Positions 27,536 to 36,066 of a stretch of DNA of 64,000 nucleotides are shown piece after piece (position 1 is the stretch's first letter; the number at the start of each line of letters is the position of its first letter). A model generated the notes under the pieces. The model did no database searches and was not told the DNA's origin. It saw only the letters and a list, made by a program, of their open reading frames with translations. Source of the DNA: an uncultured Dorea sp. (GTDB taxonomy: Bacteria > Bacillota > Clostridia > Lachnospirales > Lachnospiraceae); the NCBI GenBank assembly GCA_900550865.1, contig URTM01000012.1, positions 1 through 64,000 of the forward strand. Reading direction: 5' to 3'. The position numbers and the translations under genes are program-made.

Positions 27536-28696
27536 TTAATGTCTGGTATATCTTCTAAGCATCGGTACTATATTATATAGTGCATCGAGCGTATAGTCAA
27601 TCTCTTCCATCGTAGTAAATTCTGACATACTGAACCTGAGCGTCGCATCCAGGAACTCCTGCTTTGCGCCGATTCCCTTTAACACACCGCTGATCTGTGG
27701 ATGATTGGATGCACATGCCGAACCGGATGATACATAGATCCCCTTATCTTCCAATGCATGCAGTAATACTTCACTCCGGATACCTGCGATTCCCACACTG
27801 ATAATATGTGGTGCCGATGTCTCATCGTATAATCCGTGGATTGTCGTATTCTCGATCTTTTCCACACCTTCGATGAAATGCTGTTTCAATGCACGCATCT
27901 TCTCCACTTTTTCATCGAGGTTATCGTAAATCGTCTTTGCCGCCAGGGAAAGTCCAGCGATTCCCGGTACATTTTCTGTTCCGGAACGCATATCATGCTG
28001 CTGGCCGCCTCCGTAGACGATCGGGCGGATTTTTACATTTTCACCGATGTATAATGCACCCACACCCTTCGGTCCGTGGATCTTGTGTCCGCTGATGGAG
28101 CACATATCTACCTTGAGTTTCTTCGGATAGATCTTATATTTTCCAAATCCCTGTACCGCATCGACGTGGAATAAAATGTCTTTATTATATGCTTTTACGA
28201 TGCTTGCCGCTTCCTGGATCGGCTGTACCGAACCCACTTCGTTGTTCACATACATGATCGATACCAGGATCGTATCTTCACACAATGCTTCTTTCAACGC
28301 GTCCAGACGGATCCTTCCATACTGGTCTACCGGAAGATAGGTTACACGGAACCCTTCTTCTTCCTCAAGGAAACGCATGGTGTTGATGATCGCCGGGTGT
28401 TCGATGGATGATGTGATCAGGTGGTTGCCCGCACGCTTATTCGCTCTTGCCGCGCCGATCAGTGCCATATTGTCACTCTCGGTACCGCCGGAAGTAAAAT
28501 ACACTTCCTTTTCCTGTACCTTCCAGAGTCTGGCAAATGTCTCTTTTGCTTCTTTTATATATTTTTCTGCTTCCACACCTTTGTTATGCATGGAAGACGG
28601 ATTGCCATAGTCTTCACACATGACCTTCTGCACCAGTTCCCCGACGCTTCGGTATGCCATGGTGGTCGCCGAATTATCCAGATATACTTCCTTCAT
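27536..28696 (-). CDS. Cysteine desulfurase (NifS/IscS-like), probable ThiI partner
   Basis: A 386-residue PLP enzyme that takes sulfur from L-cysteine as an enzyme persulfide. The start at 28696 (MKEVYLDNSATT) is chosen for AGGAAG about 7-10 nt upstream; an ATG eight codons earlier has no site. The PLP lysine lies in SISGHKIHGPKGVG and the catalytic cysteine in SSGSACASN. Immediate linkage to a rhodanese-less thiI matches the nifZ-thiI arrangement of Bacillus, so the main role is probably 4-thiouridine synthesis rather than Fe-S assembly. No iscU or sufU is adjacent. Confidence 0.93.
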   Translation of the reverse strand: MKEVYLDNSATTMAYRSVGELVQKVMCEDYGNPSSMHNKGVEAEKYIKEAKETFARLWKVQEKEVYFTSGGTESDNMALIGAARANKRAGNHLITSSIEHPAIINTMRFLEEEEGFRVTYLPVDQYGRIRLDALKEALCEDTILVSIMYVNNEVGSVQPIQEAASIVKAYNKDILFHVDAVQGFGKYKIYPKKLKVDMCSISGHKIHGPKGVGALYIGENVKIRPIVYGGGQQHDMRSGTENVPGIAGLSLAAKTIYDNLDEKVEKMRALKQHFIEGVEKIENTTIHGLYDETSAPHIISVGIAGIRSEVLLHALEDKGIYVSSGSACASNHPQISGVLKGIGAKQEFLDATLRFSMSEFTTMEEIDYTLDALYNIVPMLRRYTRH

Positions 28697-28741
28697 TTCT
28701 TCACTTCCTGTACTCTTCATTCTTAGTATTAGATTATGTTT

Positions 28742-29479
28742 CTACCCTTCCAGATGGAACATCAGAACCGAAAGCATCGTAAGTCCTGCCGTCTCTGTCC
28801 TGAGGATTCTCTTTCCAAGTGTCAACGGCTCTGCCCCGGCTTTCACAGCCTGTTCTACTTCTTCTTTCTCAAAGCCGCCTTCCGGTCCGATAAAGATGCC
28901 GACCGACTGCCCCGGCCGGATCTCTGCGATGATCTGCTTCGTCTCTTCCATGCCTTCTGCCAGTTCATACGGAATCAGGATAACATCCAGTTCCTCTGCA
29001 TGCTTCAGGGCCTGTGCATAGGTACACACTTCTCCCACTGCCGGGATAATGCCTCTTCCCGCCTGCTTTGCCGCACTGACTGCGATCTGCTGCCAGCGTT
29101 CGACCTTCTTTCTTGCTTTCTTTGCATCCAGTTTTACCACTGCACGCTTCGTTGCCACCGGAATCACCTGATATACACCCAGTTCCACCGCTTTCTGCAC
29201 GATCAGTTCCATCTTGTCCTGTTTTGGGAGTCCCTGAAACAGATAGATTTTTGACGGAAGTTCGCTCTCATCTTTCTTTTTTTCCCGAATCTTAAGTACC
29301 GCTATGTCTTCTTCGTAAGATTCCACCACACACAAATAGAGCCACCCGTCACCGTCCCCAATGGTCAGTTCCTCACCGGTCTTCATACGAAGCACATTCT
29401 TCATATGATTGACATCACTGCCTTCTACATAGATTTTTTCTTCCTTCACCTGTTCCGGTGATACAAAAAAATGCTGCAT
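28742..29479 (-). CDS. rsmE: 16S rRNA m3U1498 methyltransferase RsmE
   Basis: A 245-residue SPOUT-class (trefoil-knot) methyltransferase that methylates N3 of U1498 in 16S rRNA. An N-terminal PUA-like domain (about 1-70) is followed by the knotted domain, with IGPEGGFEKEEVE and LGKRILRTETA forming the SAM pocket. It begins 10 bp after the prmA stop. The prmA-rsmE pair is conserved in Firmicutes. Confidence 0.96.
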   Translation of the reverse strand: MQHFFVSPEQVKEEKIYVEGSDVNHMKNVLRMKTGEELTIGDGDGWLYLCVVESYEEDIAVLKIREKKKDESELPSKIYLFQGLPKQDKMELIVQKAVELGVYQVIPVATKRAVVKLDAKKARKKVERWQQIAVSAAKQAGRGIIPAVGEVCTYAQALKHAEELDVILIPYELAEGMEETKQIIAEIRPGQSVGIFIGPEGGFEKEEVEQAVKAGAEPLTLGKRILRTETAGLTMLSVLMFHLEG

Positions 29480-29489
29480 ATCAGATCCT

Positions 29490-30443
29490 CTAATTCTTTC
29501 TTGCTGTTACAGATACCCACTCACCCTGGTGATTGACTTCCAGGACTTCCAGGCCTGCCTCCTTCACAGCTTCTACTACCACATCTTCTTTGTCTTCGAT
29601 GATTCCACTCGTGATATAGATACCGCCTTTTTTCATCTGATGAATGATCACAGGTGTCAGCGGCACCAGTACATCTGCCAGAATATTTGCTGCTACGATA
29701 TCGTATTTCTCATATCCGACCTTGTCCTGTACTTCTTTATCATCAATGATGTTACCGATCATGACTTCATACTGGTCTCTGCTGATTCCGTTGTTATCCA
29801 TATTTTCATAGGTTGCATCGATCGCACACGGGTCCAGGTCGGTTCCTACCGAATGTTTGGCACCGAACTTTAATGCCAGCATTCCAAGAATTCCGCTTCC
29901 GCATCCGACATCTAAGATCTCTGTATCTTCTGTCACATATTTCTTAAGCTGGCGGATACAGAGCTGTGTGGTCTCATGCATACCGGTTCCGAATGCTGTA
30001 CCCGGATCGATATGGATCACCATCTTGTCACTGTCTTTCGCTTCCACATTCTCCCATGAAGGAATGACAAGAATGTCATCAATATAGAACTGATGGAAAT
30101 ACTGTTTCCAGTTATTTACCCAGTCCACATCTTCTGTCTGTGATTCCTCGATCGTACAGTCTCCTACATTCAGATAGCTTCTCATCTCTTCTAATTCCTG
30201 TCTTACCTTCAGTAACATCTCATGTTTGTCTACATCTTCGTCCAGATAAAATGTCAGATATGCACATCCGTCATCTTCCGGCATGTCCGGCAGAATGTCT
30301 ACGAACATCTGCTCTTTGTCAGACTGAGTAAGCGGGATCTTATCCTCGATCTGCACTCCCTCGATTCCAAGATCAGCAAGCATGCTGCTGACGATATCTT
30401 CTGCCTCTGTCGTCGTCTTCAGACGAAACTGATTCCATTTCAT
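29490..30443 (-). CDS. prmA: Ribosomal protein L11 methyltransferase PrmA
   Basis: A 317-residue SAM-dependent enzyme that trimethylates ribosomal protein L11. The N-terminal substrate-recognition domain covers about 1-110. The methyltransferase domain shows DPGTAFGTGMHETT, DVGCGSGILGM and the VAANILADV active-site motif. AAGGAG lies upstream of the ATG. It is the first gene of an RNA/ribosome-modification operon with its promoter at 30551-30579. Confidence 0.96.
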   Translation of the reverse strand: MKWNQFRLKTTTEAEDIVSSMLADLGIEGVQIEDKIPLTQSDKEQMFVDILPDMPEDDGCAYLTFYLDEDVDKHEMLLKVRQELEEMRSYLNVGDCTIEESQTEDVDWVNNWKQYFHQFYIDDILVIPSWENVEAKDSDKMVIHIDPGTAFGTGMHETTQLCIRQLKKYVTEDTEILDVGCGSGILGMLALKFGAKHSVGTDLDPCAIDATYENMDNNGISRDQYEVMIGNIIDDKEVQDKVGYEKYDIVAANILADVLVPLTPVIIHQMKKGGIYITSGIIEDKEDVVVEAVKEAGLEVLEVNHQGEWVSVTARKN

Positions 30444-30784
30444 ATATATTCTCCTTTATGTCATCTTATATTTTTTACGTTCATTCATCGTATATGCTGC
30501 TCTTATATGCGTTATATCCGCAATCCCCCCAGTATCCATATACATTGTTTATTCTAACACCTGTGCCGTTTAAAGTAAATGTACTTCTTTTGCTAAAACT
30601 CCGTTAAGAAATTAACGTATTCTGTTCAGACCGTGTTAAGAAGCCCTTTCTTCTCTTTCACTGCCTTGCCAAAATGCATACAATGTATCCGGAACCAAAA
30701 TTCCATATCATATTTACACAAAAGCTGCCACATTGGGTTCTTTGAGATCTCCCGGCGGCGAACATCAGCAAGGAGGACTTTTTT
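30444..30784. other. Divergent intergenic region
   Basis: About 340 bp between prmA and the small plus-strand ORF. It contains the prmA promoter (30551-30579). No clear sigma-A box pair serves the plus-strand ORF; a CATACAAT element (about 30677-30684) resembles a sporulation sigma-factor -10 box, but without a good -35. No RNA gene was recognised. Confidence 0.5.
30551..30579 (-). promoter_or_regulatory. Promoter of the prmA operon
   Basis: Minus strand: TTTACT (30579-30574), a 17-nt spacer and TAGAAT (30556-30551). The leader of about 100 nt ends in AAGGAG. Confidence 0.5.
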
Positions 30785-30928
30785 ATGAATATTGGTATTT
30801 TAATTCTTATGATCATCGGCGGAGGTGTCGGCGTACTGTCGTCTCTTTATATTGCACTCAGTTTTCCGGCAGTCATTATCTGGAAAATTTTCCGTAAGAT
30901 CCGCCACGGATATAAACTTACATATTAG
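30785..30928 (+). CDS. 47-residue single-pass membrane protein
   Basis: A short plus-strand frame with a strong ribosome-binding site (AAGGAGG about 7 nt before the ATG). The protein has a glycine-containing hydrophobic stretch (about 3-33, with GGGVGVLSS) and a basic tail (WKIFRKIRHGYK). This predicts one membrane helix with the C-terminus inside. It ends 14 bp before the convergent MoxR gene. It resembles no family I recognise, but codon pattern and ribosome-binding site argue that it is real. Confidence 0.6.
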   Translation: MNIGILILMIIGGGVGVLSSLYIALSFPAVIIWKIFRKIRHGYKLTY

Positions 30929-30942
30929 ATTGATTCAAACCT

Positions 30943-32445
30943 CTATTTTACGGCAGTGTTCAGATCCTGTTCGATCACATCCATTTCGGACAGGATCTCT
31001 TCCTGCTGTTTGTCGAATAACAATTTCTTATTATACTGATAATACTTGTCGCAGTCATTTTCCTTCAGGAACTGAATACTGTAATAATTCGTGTTAAGCT
31101 CTGTCACGAAAGAAACCATCTCCTGACTGTCTCCGAATGCATCTTCCATGAACTCAAATGCATGTTCCAGTACGGAAAGCGTGTGTTCTGTCAGTTCTTC
31201 CCGTTCTGCCACTTCTTTACCAAATACTTCTTTAATACGCTCAAATGCATCTTCTCCGTCCAGATGTTCTGCTTTCACAAGCTGTTCGTAAGATTCCAGT
31301 GTATCCACTACCTGTTTCCGCACATGATCTTCCTGCTTTGTCATCTGCTCTTCTTTTCTGAGTTTTTCGTACTTATCTCTTGCTTCACAGACTACAAGAT
31401 CAATCTGCAGATTAGATTTATATAATTTCAGATAATCATACAGGATCGTCACAAAACGATCTTTCAAAAAATATTCCTTAAAGCAGCTGCCCAGTCTGCT
31501 AATCAGCATATTGACCACACTGAAGCGCTCATCAAACGCTGCATACTGCAATCGTTCTAACGTATCCTTTGTATAGACACCTTCAATGATCTTTTCCAGC
31601 CCATAATCCTTTTTATATTTCCGGTACAGTTCCAGATAATTTGCAAAGTCCTTGGCAATCTTCCAGTGCTGGATATACTGATGAACAACCTCTCTGTCTG
31701 CTTTCTTTCCTAAGCGTTCATATGTCTTCAGAAGCTGTGACAGATCTTCCCATCCTCTGGCCGTTGCAAAGACTCTTCCGTCCACGGTCGTCTCCATGCG
31801 ATAAAAATAATCTCTGCGGATCTCCAGATATGCAAGGATTGCCGGATGGATATCTGCCTGATATGCGTATTCTTTCCAGACATCATAGTTCACATCCACA
31901 TCGATCTTCTTGATGCGGTCAAGTGTCACCACATCAAAATCGCGGACCGACTTATTATATTCCGGCGGATTGCCTGCCGCCACGATGATCCAGCCTTCCG
32001 GGATCTTCTGATTGCCGAACATCTTACACTGCAAGAACTGCAGCATCGTCGGTGCCAGCGTCTCTGACACACAGTTGATCTCATCGATGAAGAGGATTCC
32101 TTCTTTTAATCCGGTCTCTTCCATCTTATCATATACCGAAGCGATGATTTCACTCATCGTATACTCGGTAACGGAATATTCCTTTCCGCCATATGTCTTC
32201 TTCTCAATAAACGGCAGTCCCACCGCACTCTGTCTGGTGTGGTGTGTGATCGTGTACGCCACCAGTGCGACCTTGCATTCCTTTGCCACCTGTTCCATGA
32301 CCTGCGTCTTTCCGATTCCCGGAGGTCCCATCAGAAGGATCGGTCTCTGCCGGATCTGCGGAATCATGTAATCCCCGAACTCATCTTTGGCGAGATATGC
32401 CTCGATGGAATCTTTGATTTCTTTCTTTGCTCGTTTTATATCCAT
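30943..32445 (-). CDS. MoxR-type AAA+ ATPase
   Basis: A 500-residue AAA+ protein. Walker A GPPGIGKT lies at 40-47 and Walker B ILFIDEINC at about 117-125. Sensor and lid regions follow, then a long helical C-terminal extension (about 300-500) not found in minimal MoxR proteins. MoxR ATPases typically act with a VWA-domain partner to remodel or activate other proteins. That partner is encoded immediately upstream (32555-33865), with an LRR protein before it. The target is unknown. Confidence 0.88.
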   Translation of the reverse strand: MDIKRAKKEIKDSIEAYLAKDEFGDYMIPQIRQRPILLMGPPGIGKTQVMEQVAKECKVALVAYTITHHTRQSAVGLPFIEKKTYGGKEYSVTEYTMSEIIASVYDKMEETGLKEGILFIDEINCVSETLAPTMLQFLQCKMFGNQKIPEGWIIVAAGNPPEYNKSVRDFDVVTLDRIKKIDVDVNYDVWKEYAYQADIHPAILAYLEIRRDYFYRMETTVDGRVFATARGWEDLSQLLKTYERLGKKADREVVHQYIQHWKIAKDFANYLELYRKYKKDYGLEKIIEGVYTKDTLERLQYAAFDERFSVVNMLISRLGSCFKEYFLKDRFVTILYDYLKLYKSNLQIDLVVCEARDKYEKLRKEEQMTKQEDHVRKQVVDTLESYEQLVKAEHLDGEDAFERIKEVFGKEVAEREELTEHTLSVLEHAFEFMEDAFGDSQEMVSFVTELNTNYYSIQFLKENDCDKYYQYNKKLLFDKQQEEILSEMDVIEQDLNTAVK

Positions 32446-32476
32446 TTATTTTCTTTCCTCCATGTATTTCGACAGT

Positions 32477-32542
32477 TCCTTGGAATTCTCCTTAGAATTT
32501 TCCTTAGAATTTTCCTTAGAACTTCTCTTAGAGTTTCTCTTA
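32477..32542. repeat. 12-bp tandem repeat between the VWA and MoxR genes
   Basis: The unit TCCTTAGAATTT recurs about five and a half times with decay at both ends, filling most of the 109-bp gap. On the minus strand one frame reads repeated SKEN, but this frame runs antisense-like through the VWA gene in another register and is not called as a gene. Confidence 0.85.
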
Positions 32543-32554
32543 TCCATTCGTCCT

Positions 32555-33865
32555 TTAGAAGTCCTGCTCTTCTTCCAGAATGATCTTGATCGCCCACGGC
32601 GGGACATCCACATCTTCGTACTCTTCCTCCATGAACACAAATGCCGTCTCATAGACCGGACGCTTCGCCGGATAGATTCCACGTCCGTCCGTAAAATAGA
32701 TCATCCCCCGCAAATGTTCAAATGTATGCTGCCGGATCAGATCGTCTACATAAGCAAATGCCGGGCGGAAATCTGTTCCGCCTTCGCCTTTTAGTTCCAG
32801 TTTCTCCATATAGGATTTCAGCTCTTCCTCACAGGTGATCTTCTGGTCCGTCTGGATCTGATCGTCACACTGAATGATATGAATATTTACCTTACGGAAG
32901 AAGCTGTCATTCTCACTCAGCACACCATATGTCTCCTCCAGAAACTTCTTCACCAGTTCCCCGGAGCACGACATCGACGTATCGATCACGATCACAAATT
33001 CCTCAACCTTCTGAACTTCTTTCCATTCCTGTGGCTCGATCAGCGGCATATTACCGTACAGGGACAGTCCATAGCTATAGAAATTATAATCAAACGAATC
33101 CGGATCTACCGTCATCTCTTCTTTTAAGACCGAAAACTTCTGTAAAAATTCCCGATAATCCATCCGTTCCCGGTTCTCGACCTTCACCTGATCGATCAGG
33201 CTGCCCGAGCTTTCCGATGCCTCTTTGGAAAATGTCTCCATCTCCGTCTCCATACGTTCACTGATGTCCTGCCACTGATTCTCGATCTGGCTCTGCTTTT
33301 TCTTATCTTCGTCTTTCGGCCAGTAGCTGTGATCGTCCACGCGGAAATCAGCCTCAAGCTGTCCCAGCTTCACTTCCGGAAGATTCTCCTTCTTCAGCAC
33401 TTCGTAGACACGTTCTGCCGTCAGCGTCTTCATTTCCTTTTTCAGCGCCCGATACATGTCTCTTCTCGAAAGCGAGCGGGCTTTCATCACACAGCGGTAC
33501 TGCATCTCATCGATGATGGATTCCGTCACGATATCGCATGCCAGATGATAAAGCCGTTCATCTCTTCCTTTTCTTCTTATCATATGCCGGAAGATTCCAT
33601 GCAGCACCAGATGCAGATAGATCCGGTTCACCATCACACGGTCTTCCCGAAACAATCCACCCAGATACTGCGGATCATAATAAAGGTACAATCCATCCGT
33701 TCCCATACCGTCTGCGCCGGTGTCCAGTATGAATGGCATACTCGACAATGCTACATCCAGAAAGCGCATCTTCATATAGAGTTCGTTTCTTGCCGTGATC
33801 AGGATCTTGCGGCTGATGGACTCCATGATTTCTTCAGTTCTCTCCTGACTTTCTATATCTGCCAT
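32555..33865 (-). CDS. VWA-like protein with degenerate metallopeptidase N-domain (DUF2201 type)
   Basis: A 436-residue protein. The N-terminal half resembles the DUF2201 putative metallopeptidase domain, but the expected HExxH motif reads HLVLH (85-89), so the catalytic glutamate is replaced by leucine. A polar linker (about 175-240) follows. The C-terminal von Willebrand A-like domain keeps a full metal-binding MIDAS: DTSMS (295-299), Thr364 in GGTDF and TDG (392-394). It is the expected partner of the MoxR ATPase downstream. No signal peptide is visible, so it should be cytoplasmic. Confidence 0.85.
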   Translation of the reverse strand: MADIESQERTEEIMESISRKILITARNELYMKMRFLDVALSSMPFILDTGADGMGTDGLYLYYDPQYLGGLFREDRVMVNRIYLHLVLHGIFRHMIRRKGRDERLYHLACDIVTESIIDEMQYRCVMKARSLSRRDMYRALKKEMKTLTAERVYEVLKKENLPEVKLGQLEADFRVDDHSYWPKDEDKKKQSQIENQWQDISERMETEMETFSKEASESSGSLIDQVKVENRERMDYREFLQKFSVLKEEMTVDPDSFDYNFYSYGLSLYGNMPLIEPQEWKEVQKVEEFVIVIDTSMSCSGELVKKFLEETYGVLSENDSFFRKVNIHIIQCDDQIQTDQKITCEEELKSYMEKLELKGEGGTDFRPAFAYVDDLIRQHTFEHLRGMIYFTDGRGIYPAKRPVYETAFVFMEEEYEDVDVPPWAIKIILEEEQDF

Positions 33866-33911
33866 ATATGTTCCGGTTCACTCCTTATTTTCACGTTCGT
33901 CCTATACAATC

Positions 33912-34883
33912 TTACAATTCGAACGTCTTTTTCTTCTTCGGGAACAGCTCTTTCCTGACATCCATAAGCACACTTAAACTCTCTGTCTTCTTCTCTTCTG
34001 CCGCTACATCCATGCCGGTCTGCAATGCCGCCTCACTCCACAGCTTCTTCTGTTCCAGGAAACGGATCCCTTCTATATCTTCTCTCTTTACCAGATCTAT
34101 TGCCACCGTTTCCATATGCTCCTGTATGTATGCCTCGTAGACGGTTTTGTTCTTCTCCGACAATTCTGCCGGGAAACGCAGACGGTTCAGTGCAAGCTCT
34201 GCTGCTGTCTCTTCCGTATCCTCCGCCATAGTATGATAGAACATCTCATCGTATTTCTTATAATCCAGCTCCCGGTTGTAAAAACACTGGCGGTAGTATC
34301 CTCCCGCACCGTGGTGGTGCGTCTCCAGGATTCTTGCCGGCGTATTCTCTACTGCTTCTTCATAGTGTTCCGGGAAAAGGATTCTGGCTTCCCACATCTG
34401 TCCATCTGTACAGTTTTTTTCTTCACCCGCATCATATCTCCAACTGTATCCATGCAGACTTACACGGATCTGATAGCGCATCTCTTCCACAATGGATTTC
34501 AGACAGCTTCTCTTTCCCTCACGGAAATAAATCTCTACTTCCGTCAGATGGCAGCCCGTCAGCGCACCGCCTCCCATGTCCAGTAGCTGATTTCCCAGAA
34601 CCAGTTTTTTTAGATTCCGGCACCGGTAGAATGCGTAACGTCCAACTTCTTTCAAGTCTTCCGGCAGCCAGATTTCTTCCACTTCCAGATTCCTGGCAAA
34701 TGCATAGTCATCCAGTGCAGTCACAGCTTCTCCTTCTATCTCATCCGGCAGGACCACGTAACTGTCCGTCCCGGAATATTCTGTGATCATCATGCCCTTC
34801 GCTGTCTTTTTATGCCGGATCTCCGGCGTGATCATATTGTCCTGTTTTTTATTATTTAATTTCCCATTTATTTTCTTATCCAT
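33912..34883 (-). CDS. Leucine-rich-repeat (BspA-like) protein of the MoxR/VWA operon
   Basis: A 323-residue cytoplasmic protein (no signal peptide or membrane segment). The N-terminal part has BspA-type LRR units (VTALDDYAFARNLEVEEIWLPEDLK, then VGRYAFYRCRNLKKLVLG), followed by a helical region of about 180 residues without recognised domains. It is the first gene of the operon (46-bp gap to the VWA gene). Intracellular LRR proteins beside MoxR/VWA pairs are likely target-recognition or adaptor subunits; this is inference from the neighbourhood. Confidence 0.75.
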   Translation of the reverse strand: MDKKINGKLNNKKQDNMITPEIRHKKTAKGMMITEYSGTDSYVVLPDEIEGEAVTALDDYAFARNLEVEEIWLPEDLKEVGRYAFYRCRNLKKLVLGNQLLDMGGGALTGCHLTEVEIYFREGKRSCLKSIVEEMRYQIRVSLHGYSWRYDAGEEKNCTDGQMWEARILFPEHYEEAVENTPARILETHHHGAGGYYRQCFYNRELDYKKYDEMFYHTMAEDTEETAAELALNRLRFPAELSEKNKTVYEAYIQEHMETVAIDLVKREDIEGIRFLEQKKLWSEAALQTGMDVAAEEKKTESLSVLMDVRKELFPKKKKTFEL

Positions 34884-35020
34884 TTTTCATCCCTGTTGTC
34901 GTTCTTATTCATACTATTTTATTCTCCCCTATACTACTATGATTCACCGCTATTTGCAAGGCAGGTCATAACTTCATATTCTCCGCATATATATGTACAA
35001 ATGCTTCTTACGGAGTTCTT

Positions 35021-35941
35021 ATGTCCCGCTTACACACCTTATTCCAGACCTGTTATCCACACTATAAACCATTGATCCTCTTATTCTTCTTTTCGTTCTG
35101 TTTCTTTGCAGGCGGGCAGATCGCCAGGATCTACCCGTCTGCGTCTGTCGAAACAGATAATACAAACCCATCCGAGTGCTCTTCATCTGCCAGTACAGCG
35201 CCGGCAGATGAGACCTCCGGCAGTGCCCTTTCCACGATCCTTCCCGCCGCCGAGAACTGGGGACTCAGTTTTCAGGAAGAAGGAAAAGCCCCTGCCGGCA
35301 ATGCCTCGTTCGACGAACTGCAACAATATCATGCCTACTATGCGCAGAACACGGACAAAAAAGTTATCTATCTCACCTTCGACTGCGGATATGAAAATGG
35401 AAATACACCGGCTATCCTGAACGCTTTAAAAAAGCATCACGTTCACGCCACATTTTTTATTGTCGGAAATTTTCTGCGCGATAACCCGGAACTGGTAAAG
35501 CAGATGTTAAAAGAAGGTCATACCGTCGGCAATCACACCTTCCATCACCCGGATATGTCCCAGATTGCAACGCAGGAAACATTCTCCAGAGAACTCGGTG
35601 ATGTAGAGACTCTGTATAAAGAAATCACGGGCAAGACCATGACGCGCTTCTACCGGCCTCCACAGGGGAAATACTGTACCGAAAATCTGCAGATGGCAAA
35701 AGATATGGGCTATCATACCTTCTTCTGGAGTCTGGCCTATGTCGACTGGCTGACGGACGCACAGCCTTCCAAAGAAGAGGCCTTCGACAAACTGCTCGGA
35801 CGTATCCACCCGGGTGCCATCGTGCTGCTTCATAATACCTCTAAGACCAACGGGGAGATTCTGGATGAGTTGCTCGAAAAATGGGAAGATATGGGATATA
35901 CGTTTTCCACATTAAAGGAACTGCTCAAAGCCGAAGAATAG
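35021..35941 (+). CDS. pdaA: Delta-lactam-biosynthetic de-N-acetylase PdaA
   Basis: A 306-residue carbohydrate esterase family 4 enzyme. In Bacillus, PdaA removes the N-acetyl group from muramic acid so that muramic delta-lactam can form in the spore cortex. A signal/anchor helix lies at about 15-33. The catalytic domain shows the PdaA-type FDCGYENG (Asp121), NHTFHH (His172, His176), RPPQGKY, FWSLAYVDW and LLHNTSK motifs. GGAG lies 5 nt upstream of the ATG. It is monocistronic. With sigK in the same window it supports a spore-forming organism. Confidence 0.93.
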   Translation: MSRLHTLFQTCYPHYKPLILLFFFSFCFFAGGQIARIYPSASVETDNTNPSECSSSASTAPADETSGSALSTILPAAENWGLSFQEEGKAPAGNASFDELQQYHAYYAQNTDKKVIYLTFDCGYENGNTPAILNALKKHHVHATFFIVGNFLRDNPELVKQMLKEGHTVGNHTFHHPDMSQIATQETFSRELGDVETLYKEITGKTMTRFYRPPQGKYCTENLQMAKDMGYHTFFWSLAYVDWLTDAQPSKEEAFDKLLGRIHPGAIVLLHNTSKTNGEILDELLEKWEDMGYTFSTLKELLKAEE

Positions 35942-35960
35942 TTTTTTCATTTCTCCACAA

Positions 35961-36022
35961 ACGAAAGAACCGATTCTCTTTTCTCAGAATTCTTCTGATC
36001 ATCGAAAATCGGTTCCTTCGTT
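35961..36022. terminator. Bidirectional terminator between pdaA and the cohesin-like gene
   Basis: ACGAAAGAACCGATT (from about 35961) pairs with AATCGGTTCCTTCGT (to about 36021) with one mismatch and a loop of roughly 30 nt. It lies between convergent genes and can serve both. T-rich sequence follows on the plus strand. Confidence 0.7.
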
Positions 36023-36066
36023 ATTTCCTATTTTTATTCACGTACTTTTATTCTATACCTGTTTCA

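Noticed and set aside
30660..30690. Sporulation (sigma-E/K) promoter for the 47-codon ORF
   Set aside because: Only a -10-like CATACAAT is present; no convincing -35 at the right distance.
32446..32682. 78-codon minus-strand ORF with SKEN repeats
   Set aside because: It runs through the end of the VWA gene in another frame, and its repeat is a by-product of the 12-bp DNA repeat. The Arg/Ser-rich composition is typical of a shadow frame.
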